Both the position numbers and the translations under genes were made by a program. A model generated the notes under the pieces. That model was not told the DNA's origin. It did no database searches and was given only the letters and a program-made list of their open reading frames with translations. A DNA stretch of 64,000 bases, taken from IMG/VR virus record IMGVR_UViG_3300036886_000214, positions 1-64,000 of that record, one strand, 5' to 3'. Source of the DNA: a virus. Below are positions 58,548 through 64,000 of this stretch, one piece after another (positions within the stretch are counted from its first letter, which is position 1; each line of letters begins with the position of its first letter).

Positions 58548-59516
58548 TTACTCCAAAAGGGCCTTGAGTTTCTGAATGTTCTCCCATACCTCTTTGAAAC
58601 CGGATTCGCCTTTCCTGTGAGACAAAACAACATCAGCTCCAGCCATGGTTAGTTCTCTTATATCAATATACCAATGGTTTAAATCACCCTCCCCAGGGCA
58701 ACGAAGAGTCCATCCCTTTTGCTCGCACAATTCCCTCACTCGGGATTCATAGGGGCCAGCTCGCCAAAACAAATCACGAGCTTTCTTGGCTAGACGTAGA
58801 TCGTGCAAAGCAATTCCATAGTTTTCGAAATATAGAGCGCGGGGTCCGTCATCAGAAGTAATTTTAATTCGAGAAGTGACTTCGTTTGAAAGCGTTAATC
58901 CATTTTGCTCACAGAATTCTTGTAGTTCTTTTTTGGACTTGTCTTTCTCACTTAGCTTTAAGCCTATAAAGAGATGAGCACAAGCATCTTCTTTTGAGCC
59001 AACAAAAGAGCCGCTTTGCCATTCTTGAAGGTTGGAAAAGCCTATAGTGGGGATTTTTATGCCATTAGAAACGGAGACATACCCGCTCTTAAGTCCCCTA
59101 TCCCAAAAAGAAAAAATATAACTATTCTCTGCGCAATAGGCTTTGAGGGCGTCTTCGTGGGGTGTTGAGGGCTTAGGAGTTTGAGAGGGGGTCCAGCTCA
59201 AATTCAAGCATTTTAGAAGCGCTTCACATACATCTTCAGCAGTTCTGGCTTCGGTTCCTCCTATCCAACTAGAATCAGATTCTCTAAACCACTTGCCAGA
59301 CCATTTATGTTTCAAATAATCGTATTCAAGCCTAAATTTTATTCCCCGGAAATAACAGTAATCGGTTAATTGTTGTAAATAGGTTTTTTTTCCAAACATT
59401 TTAGCCTCCTTGGTTTGTTGATAGTCGAATTCTGCATCATGCAAAATCCAGTCGATTTCAGATTGAGTAAATCTTTTAGCTATATAATCGTTGAAGGATT
59501 TAGGATTCATAATCAA
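58548..59516 (-). CDS. Hypothetical protein with repeated units
   Basis: 322 residues. Three loosely similar segments each start with a helix containing (L/R)xx(Y/F)CE(Q/N)(N/K)G/S and continue into strands (LKAYCAENSYIFSFW, LQEFCEQNGLTLSNE, VRELCEQKGWTLRCP), indicating internal triplication. No enzyme motif. It overlaps the upstream gene by 17 bases. Confidence 0.55.
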   Translation of the reverse strand: MIMNPKSFNDYIAKRFTQSEIDWILHDAEFDYQQTKEAKMFGKKTYLQQLTDYCYFRGIKFRLEYDYLKHKWSGKWFRESDSSWIGGTEARTAEDVCEALLKCLNLSWTPSQTPKPSTPHEDALKAYCAENSYIFSFWDRGLKSGYVSVSNGIKIPTIGFSNLQEWQSGSFVGSKEDACAHLFIGLKLSEKDKSKKELQEFCEQNGLTLSNEVTSRIKITSDDGPRALYFENYGIALHDLRLAKKARDLFWRAGPYESRVRELCEQKGWTLRCPGEGDLNHWYIDIRELTMAGADVVLSHRKGESGFKEVWENIQKLKALLE

Positions 59517-59781
59517 TCAAAGCCTGTAATTTTTCAATCAGGGGATTCGAATAACCTTCATCATAAGTTTCAAAGCATTTTAGGCCGTAGATGATGTCTT
59601 CGATATCGCCTTTAGTAATAGAAAGGTGTCTCATTTCCCTAACGTCGTTATTCATTTTGATTGTCGTAAAGGCCTCAGCCAGAAGATATTGCGCCCTAAT
59701 ATTTTCCTCAGTCTTCTGTTGCTGCTCCTTCTCATTAGCCTCTAGAAGCTTTAAAGTCTCATCGCTGATTAGTGGTTTCAT
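59500..59781 (-). CDS. Small hypothetical helical protein
   Basis: 93 residues from the ATG at 59781 (MKPLISDETLKLLEANEKEQ). Upstream in-frame starts at 59823 and 59844 exist, and the choice is uncertain because no ribosome site is strong. No recognised domain. Confidence 0.45.
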   Translation of the reverse strand: MKPLISDETLKLLEANEKEQQQKTEENIRAQYLLAEAFTTIKMNNDVREMRHLSITKGDIEDIIYGLKCFETYDEGYSNPLIEKLQALIDYES

Positions 59782-59782
59782 T

Positions 59783-60154
59783 TTATTTTGAATTCCGTTG
59801 ATTTGTAATGCTTCGACATTCATTAAATTCCAATGAACCACCATAATAACCGTTGCTGCTATTTCTAAAGTCGATTGTGCAAGATCCTTTGCATGTGTTT
59901 AGGTCATAATTATAAACTTGAAGCCATTCGTGTTCTTCTTCTTGCCTTCCATCGATATCTTTTTCATCAACAGAAATAATGGTTTCACCAATCAGATTAT
60001 CCAAATCCTCAATGCTCTCAATCCAAGAGTAGCTACAACACTCTGCGTGGGCTTCGTAGTGAAGCTTTTCGCCATCAGAAGTATTGAATTCAATCCAGCA
60101 CTTATCTGGGTCGAGATTGAAGCCGGAGATGGTTTTTCCGATTAGTTGTTCCAT
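59783..60154 (-). CDS. DUF7448-like phage protein
   Basis: 123 residues. GKTISGFNLD, CCSYSWIESI, LIGETIISVDEKD and FRNSSNGYYGGSLEF match, from memory, a small phage protein family of unknown function (DUF7448-like). Confidence 0.65.
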   Translation of the reverse strand: MEQLIGKTISGFNLDPDKCWIEFNTSDGEKLHYEAHAECCSYSWIESIEDLDNLIGETIISVDEKDIDGRQEEEHEWLQVYNYDLNTCKGSCTIDFRNSSNGYYGGSLEFNECRSITNQRNSK

Positions 60155-60366
60155 AAACTATCTCTCAAACGTTTAAGTTTTAGATTTACAGCAAAGAAAC
60201 CAAATGTTAAAATGGCTATAAAATAAAGCGGGGCGTATCTACTAATATCCCCATAATTAATCAAATAGATTGCGGCCAATAAATACAAACAAGAAACGAT
60301 AAGAATGTTATCAACACTTTTAATTATTTCTGAAAAATTATGGTGGTTCATTTTTATTTGCCTCAA
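60142..60366 (-). CDS. Small two-TM membrane protein
   Basis: 74 residues with two hydrophobic segments (ILIVSCLYLLAAIYLINYG and LYFIAILTFGFFAVNL). First gene of the minus-strand small-protein operon. Function unknown. Confidence 0.55.
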   Translation of the reverse strand: MRQIKMNHHNFSEIIKSVDNILIVSCLYLLAAIYLINYGDISRYAPLYFIAILTFGFFAVNLKLKRLRDSLWNN

Positions 60367-60471
60367 TTAAAAAAGAAAGAGCCAACCATAACAACTGACT
60401 CTTTTAATTTGGAGATTCCAATCATGCCGATTGGAGAGGGTATGGTATAGAATTGGAGGGATGGGGTCAAG

Positions 60472-60526
60472 GGGGAAGCACCGGGGAAGCACCGGGGAAG
60501 CACCGGGGAAGCACCGGGGAAGTTGG
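60472..60526. repeat. Tandem 11-bp repeat
   Basis: GGGGAAGCACC repeated exactly four times from 60472, plus a partial fifth copy. It lies between two minus-strand genes. It could be an iteron set, a slipped-strand repeat or a binding array. Confidence 0.8.
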
Positions 60527-60538
60527 GATATTTGAGAG

Positions 60539-60805
60539 CTATTTTTCTGGCTTATAAATATCGCCGTGAATAGGATGAAGAAAGGGTTGAGAAAGGTGAT
60601 CGAGTTTTTGAAACTGGTCGAGCCAAGAATCTAAGTCTTCTTTGAGATATCTAACTGTGCGTCCGATTTTTATGAATTTTAGGGTAGGGATTTTTCCTTC
60701 TCTAGGGCCTTCGACGCGTGCATGGCGTAACCAAGATTCGCTCATGCCAATGTATATAGCGGCTTCAGAAGTAGTAAATGCTCTAGGGGGTAATTCGCTC
60801 TTCAT
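60539..60805 (-). CDS. AlpA/excisionase-like HTH protein
   Basis: 88 residues from the ATG at 60805. FTTSEAAIYIGMSESWLRHA, then IKIGRTVRYLKEDLDSWLDQ, is the standard HTH_17/AlpA layout. Such proteins act as Xis or as activators of an integrase. The recombinase gene lies upstream on the same strand, about 315 bases away. Confidence 0.8.
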   Translation of the reverse strand: MKSELPPRAFTTSEAAIYIGMSESWLRHARVEGPREGKIPTLKFIKIGRTVRYLKEDLDSWLDQFQKLDHLSQPFLHPIHGDIYKPEK

Positions 60806-61119
60806 GATAATGCTCAATGTGTAGGGTGGTGCAAGAATATGTTATTGGGGCTTTAGAAGTAAATAATTAATTATATGGTAGAAAAATGACTTAATACATA
60901 GCCCTATACCTGTATTCCTAATACCAATATTGAGATAAGGGGGAAGGTATATAAAAATTGTGGACTAAGTGAGAAAGTGGACTACGATTTCTAAATATTT
61001 TATGTGAGATGTGGGAGTGGGTAGATAGATATATTTCTTTCTGAAAAGGGGGGGTCGATGATGCATAGGTAGTCGCCCCACTACCATATAACTATATGAG
61101 TAAGTCGATTGAGTCTCTG
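60806..61119. other. Non-coding region upstream of excisionase-like gene
   Basis: No ORF supported. Two direct copies of GTGGACTA (60960 and 60977, 17 bases apart) and a small GTAGT/ACTAC hairpin near 61068 are visible. An attachment site next to the recombinase is possible here but no core can be shown. Confidence 0.3.
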
Positions 61120-61725
61120 TTAGTCTGGCCAGAAGCCGTCGAACCTGCCGGGAGACAGTGCGGTGTATAGTGCAGTGCTCTCTATACTCCTATGCCCTAG
61201 GTACTGTTGTATCGCTCTAGTGTCTGTCCCCTTACAAGCCAAGTAGTAACCGCACGCGTGACGCAGCATGTGCGGGTGTATGCTCATGCCTAGCTTAGCT
61301 ATATCGCCAGCCCTTGCGACTATCTGATGGACTGTGCGTATGGTCATTGGCGTACCAAGTTCAGTGATGAAGACGTAGGCATGGTCTGGGTGCTCACGCC
61401 TCAGTGCTCTCAGTGCTCTCAGTGTTGGCCCGTGTAGTGGGTGGTTGGTGCTTATACCACACTTAGAGCGGTTCACATGGATGGTGGCTTGCATGAAGTC
61501 TACTTGCGCCCACTTAAGCGCACAGGCTTCGGAAGCTCTCAGGCCATGCCTATACATGACTAGAATAAGCGTATCGTCTCTGTGGCCATTCCTGCCGGTA
61601 TTACGGGCAGCTTTGCGTAGGCTATCTACTTCATGGCTGGCTAGATGCTCGCGTGGTCTTGTAAGCTTATTGGTTGATCTTCGATACTTTACCATTACTT
61701 GAGCTTGGTCTATCTCTGTTGACAT
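61120..61725 (-). CDS. Compact tyrosine recombinase (FimB/XerC-like catalytic domain)
   Basis: 201 residues from the ATG at 61725, with GGGAG 8 bases upstream. All six catalytic residues are visible: Arg63 (GLRASE), Lys88, His152 and Arg155 (HMLRHACG), His178 (LGHRS), Tyr187 (STALYT). The protein lacks the N-terminal core- and arm-binding domains of phage integrases and has the size of FimB/FimE switches. It could resolve multimers, invert DNA or integrate. The surrounding DNA is visibly more GC-rich than the rest of the window, suggesting recent acquisition. Confidence 0.85.
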   Translation of the reverse strand: MSTEIDQAQVMVKYRRSTNKLTRPREHLASHEVDSLRKAARNTGRNGHRDDTLILVMYRHGLRASEACALKWAQVDFMQATIHVNRSKCGISTNHPLHGPTLRALRALRREHPDHAYVFITELGTPMTIRTVHQIVARAGDIAKLGMSIHPHMLRHACGYYLACKGTDTRAIQQYLGHRSIESTALYTALSPGRFDGFWPD

Positions 61726-61818
61726 TGGTTTGACTCCCATTATATCTAGATGTAGTAATGGGAACTTTACCATTAGTTGTAAGTAATGGCAATCTTATTT
61801 GATGGGATCTTGGGTGGT

Positions 61819-61884
61819 GCTCAGCCTGTTTTCGTGGGGTAATCTAAGGAACAGCCATTGCCCTTATAATCACACAGGCTGAGC
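61819..61884. repeat. 11-bp inverted repeat downstream of recombinase start
   Basis: GCTCAGCCTGT (61819-61829) and exact complement ACAGGCTGAGC (61874-61884), 44 bases apart, in the intergenic region upstream of the recombinase gene. Possible recombination or regulatory site. Confidence 0.4.
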
Positions 61885-61941
61885 GTGGTCAGGATATAGG
61901 CCGCTGGGGATTTAGGCAAGGGCTGGACAGGATGTGTTGTT

Positions 61942-62061
61942 TTGTGTAATTCTCCCCCCTTCCAGAGCCTATATGATAGTGGGAAGCTCTCAAGGGATGA
62001 TTTAGTAGCCATTAAGGGGTTATGTGATGACCTTCTAGTGGTGGAGGGCAATAAGCCATGA
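61942..62061 (+). CDS. Tiny hypothetical protein (TTG start)
   Basis: 39 residues ending LCDDLLVVEGNKP. The only usable start is TTG at 61942, 9 bases after AGGA. Its stop overlaps the next ATG (ATGA), as in the following genes, which supports it being real. Confidence 0.4.
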   Translation: MCNSPPFQSLYDSGKLSRDDLVAIKGLCDDLLVVEGNKP

Positions 62062-62162
62062 ACGACTATCACATATACCTACACCTAGAGCTAAGCATGA
62101 CTCTATACTTCATCCTTGGCATTCTTATTGGAACGTATTGTTACAGGGCGGTTAAGAAATGA
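62058..62162 (+). CDS. Tiny membrane protein
   Basis: 34 residues with one hydrophobic segment (LYFILGILIGTYC) and a basic end. ATGA overlap on both sides. Function unknown. Confidence 0.45.
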   Translation: MNDYHIYLHLELSMTLYFILGILIGTYCYRAVKK

Positions 62163-62416
62163 CCCCAGAGGAACAAATTGCGATTAACAAGAAGGTTTTA
62201 GAGCCGGGCCATATAATCCAGATAGTCACCCATGAAAACCCTATCTGGGTTGCTTCTCTCTTTATAGTGGATGAGGTTAAGTCTTGGGGTTGTCAGGCTT
62301 ATAGTCCCTCACCGGGTAAGGGTACTATATGGATGCGGTTTGACTGGAAGGAGTTTGTTATTGTGGGTGAGGCGGTCATGCTAGTAACGAAGGGCGAGGA
62401 AGGAGAGCAAGAGTGA
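62159..62416 (+). CDS. Small hypothetical protein
   Basis: 85 residues, beta-rich with Trp. ATGA overlap upstream and GTGA overlap downstream. No family recognised. Confidence 0.55.
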   Translation: MTPEEQIAINKKVLEPGHIIQIVTHENPIWVASLFIVDEVKSWGCQAYSPSPGKGTIWMRFDWKEFVIVGEAVMLVTKGEEGEQE

Positions 62417-62565
62417 TAGACACAACCGATATAGAGGGCTTTGTAAAACAAGCGATTGATCGAGTTATGGGTCTAGAAGATGGGGCGGGTTATAAGCCGA
62501 TAAGCCAGAAGGAAAGGGAAGCTTTAGAGGCTGAGATAAGGGGGTTTCTGGAGGGTGGAAAGTGA
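62413..62565 (+). CDS. Small hypothetical protein (GTG start)
   Basis: 50 residues, acidic helical (EREALEAEIRGFLEGGK). GTGA overlaps on both sides. No family recognised. Confidence 0.45.
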   Translation: MIDTTDIEGFVKQAIDRVMGLEDGAGYKPISQKEREALEAEIRGFLEGGK

Positions 62566-62783
62566 GCGGTGAGTTCGAGGGTTTGACAGAGAGTCCGTGT
62601 GATATTAATACCTCAGTGATTAAGAATAAGGAAACGGGCAAGAGGGCCGTTGTGATTCACCATGGGGAAATTGCGTGGCTTTTGTATCCAGAGCAAGCTA
62701 GGACATTGGTAAAGACCTTAAACGACCTTTTGTTAAAGATTGTAGAGTTGGACCAGGCTGAGAAGGGTTGGTCAATTCAGTGA
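62562..62783 (+). CDS. Small hypothetical protein (GTG start)
   Basis: 73 residues. The GTG overlaps the previous stop. Alpha/beta look; no recognised domain. Confidence 0.5.
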   Translation: MSGEFEGLTESPCDINTSVIKNKETGKRAVVIHHGEIAWLLYPEQARTLVKTLNDLLLKIVELDQAEKGWSIQ

Positions 62784-63043
62784 ATACAAAAGAAAATATA
62801 GAAGAAACTCTTAGAAATATAAAAAGTGGTATAGAAGTAAAGCGCGACTTAGAAGCTAGACTAACAAATGAAATAAATCTGAGTAATAATGACCCAACAA
62901 GAGATCTATATTTTCAAGATATAGACCGCGCACACGACCCCAAACTGACATTAGTGGCATCAATAAATAATATGAAAGGGATTATTGAAAGGGACGAAGC
63001 GTTGCTTGAGAGACTCAGACCAACCAGTAGATTGGCACGTTAG
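62780..63043 (+). CDS. Small hypothetical helical protein (GTG start)
   Basis: 87 residues from the GTG at 62780, which overlaps the previous stop as GTGA. Helical and charged. Last gene of this plus-strand operon. Confidence 0.5.
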   Translation: MNTKENIEETLRNIKSGIEVKRDLEARLTNEINLSNNDPTRDLYFQDIDRAHDPKLTLVASINNMKGIIERDEALLERLRPTSRLAR

Positions 63044-63083
63044 TAAATCCTCATACTATTTTGACCTTTTTCCTTGCATTACC

Positions 63084-63219
63084 TTGACAAGTCTACTATC
63101 TATATAGATAGGGGCTTTAGGCCCTATCTCTTAATTCCCCTTTCCGCCCCTGCCTGCCCCGGTTGGCTTCTCTCGGGAGAGAGAGACAAAGAGGGGGAAG
63201 GGAGAGAGAGGAAAGATAA
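63084..63219. promoter_or_regulatory. Structured, GGA-rich intergenic region
   Basis: Holds TTGACA (63084-63089), a perfect palindrome CTATCTATATAGATAG (63096-63111), a hairpin GATAGGG/CCCTATC, a hairpin TCTCTC/GAGAGA and a purine tract with several GGA. No good -10 spacing is seen. It may be a terminator region or a small RNA. Confidence 0.35.
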
Positions 63220-63408
63220 TTAGCCTTTAAGAGCAATAAGAATAAAAATAAGTACTGATAAAAGCACCCATAAAAAAACCATTTCCACAATCGATCGAAA
63301 AATCAAACCTATCGTGACTTTTTTTTCTTTAGAAAAAGAACGATGGATACTACCAATAAACAAAGCGAGACAAAAAGGGATAAATAGAAAGCCCATGATG
63401 CCGAGCAT
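63220..63408 (-). CDS. Small two-TM membrane protein
   Basis: 62 residues with two hydrophobic segments (GIMGFLFIPFCLALFIG and VEMVFLWVLLSVLIFILIAL) and a basic loop between. Starts within the stop of the gene at 63408-63581. Function unknown; topology fits a class II holin. Confidence 0.5.
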   Translation of the reverse strand: MLGIMGFLFIPFCLALFIGSIHRSFSKEKKVTIGLIFRSIVEMVFLWVLLSVLIFILIALKG

Positions 63409-63581
63409 TAATGATGAACCTTTTTGTTTAAAGCTTTCCTAATTTTGTTAGCAATTTCGGTATCGGTTCTGATTCGAAAAAGGACGGTTTTAAGGTCTTG
63501 AACTAATTCATTCCTAGTGGCATCGCCTAAAATTGTCTCCCAATATTCTTCGATTTCTAAGTGCGCCAGCTTCCTTTGCAT
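63408..63581 (-). CDS. Small hypothetical helical protein
   Basis: 57 residues (MQRKLAHLEIEEYWETILGD). Coupled to the membrane protein gene downstream by a one-base overlap. No family recognised. Confidence 0.45.
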   Translation of the reverse strand: MQRKLAHLEIEEYWETILGDATRNELVQDLKTVLFRIRTDTEIANKIRKALNKKVHH

Positions 63582-63754
63582 GATTACCTATCCTGTGTTG
63601 ATCCATGCATCGTATTTTACAAGAAAAGTATCTGAGTTTCCTAGGGGGAATTGCTATTTTATTATGTTATTATTTGGATTATTTTTAGGTCGCATACTTG
63701 CAGCTTAGTAAATCAGCTTAGATTAAGTTATAGCATAGACTTTGGGTAAGTGAA

Positions 63755-64000
63755 ATGGGATATCAGAAAAAGATAATAAAGGTCTGCAAGAAACATGGCC
63801 CTTTAACCAGAAAAGAAATAAGGAAAGAAGGCAAGAGCGGATTAAAGCGACAATTAGTTTGCAAGGCTTGTGGGAGAGAAAAGTCAAAAAGATATTATGA
63901 GAAGGGTAAACAAAAACCTCTAAGTGAGCAGAGGAAGAAAAAGGAACGCACAGACTTGAAAGATAGTTATGTAAGGGAACTTTTGTATCACTACACAAAC
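63755..64000 (+). CDS. Zinc-ribbon/basic-helix phage protein (copy 3, truncated by window)
   Basis: 82 codons visible, no stop before the edge. CKKHGPLTRKE then CKACGREKSKRYY repeats the zinc pattern of the genes at 6284 and 7076, followed by a basic linker and DSYVRELL. A third copy at the other end of the genome suggests an expanding family. Confidence 0.65.
   Translation, partial: MGYQKKIIKVCKKHGPLTRKEIRKEGKSGLKRQLVCKACGREKSKRYYEKGKQKPLSEQRKKKERTDLKDSYVRELLYHYTN

Noticed and set aside
60472-60526. CRISPR-like direct repeats
   Set aside because: The 11-bp units are directly adjacent with no spacers, and no cas gene is present.
61821-62072. Minus-strand ORF upstream of the recombinase
   Set aside because: Composition is unnatural, and the plus-strand gene ending at 62061 with ATGA coupling explains the region better.

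Overview
The window looks like most of the genome of a temperate tailed bacteriophage, or phage-plasmid, that infects an AT-rich Gram-negative bacterium. Evidence for a phage is a contiguous set of virion genes: large terminase, P22-like portal, scaffold-like protein, HK97-fold major capsid protein, gp4/gp10-like tail-neck proteins, putative ejection proteins and many fibre genes. There is also a lambda O-like initiator, a YqaJ/RecT/SSB-like recombination set, a two-HTH repressor, two excisionase-like proteins and a tyrosine recombinase. A phage CsrA homologue, an outer-membrane beta-barrel protein and canonical sigma70 promoters suggest a gammaproteobacterial host. A Legionellales-type host would fit but is only a guess. 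No search could be run, so family names rest on motif recognition.

Layout. 1-8.3 kb: an early/accessory operon of about 22 tiny overlapping plus-strand genes behind one strong promoter. 8.3-9.7 kb: repressor with divergent promoter and operator. 9.7-14.4 kb: tRNA and tRNA-like genes, CsrA, a ParA/small-partner module with a long perfect inverted repeat, and an excisionase-like gene. 14.4-16.6 kb: replication genes (minus strand) and an orphan small RNA with its own promoter and terminator. 16.7-19.3 kb: exonuclease, annealing protein, SSB-like protein and VRR-NUC nuclease. 19.3-49.1 kb: one long minus-strand late block (portal, GroES-like protein, scaffold, capsid, neck, a family of fibre paralogues, tail hub, ejection proteins). 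49.2-51.3 kb: terminase on the plus strand. 51.3-53.6 kb: outer-membrane protein, a conserved hypothetical, tRNA-Lys and a probable small terminase. 53.7-55.4 kb: metallophosphoesterase plus RNA 2'-phosphotransferase (KptA/Tpt1), translationally overlapped, followed directly by tRNA-Tyr and two aberrant tRNA-like RNAs. 55.4-60.8 kb: small membrane proteins, a DnaA-box cluster that may be an origin, and a minus-strand operon of small proteins. 61-64 kb: compact tyrosine recombinase and another small-gene operon. The last gene runs off the end, and a minus-strand gene is cut at base 1.

How it may work together. Repressor, recombinase and excisionase-like proteins suggest lysogeny, while ParA, a partner protein, palindromic sites and a DnaA-box cluster suggest plasmid-like maintenance. 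Late genes appear to be driven by two sigma70 promoters, one before the portal gene and one before the capsid genes. The capsid leader carries two predicted tandem pseudoknots, and the portal ribosome-binding region carries a hairpin with GGA in its loop that could be a target of the phage CsrA. The most novel candidates are the capsid-leader pseudoknots, the KptA/phosphoesterase/tRNA-like RNA cluster, and the CsrA circuit.
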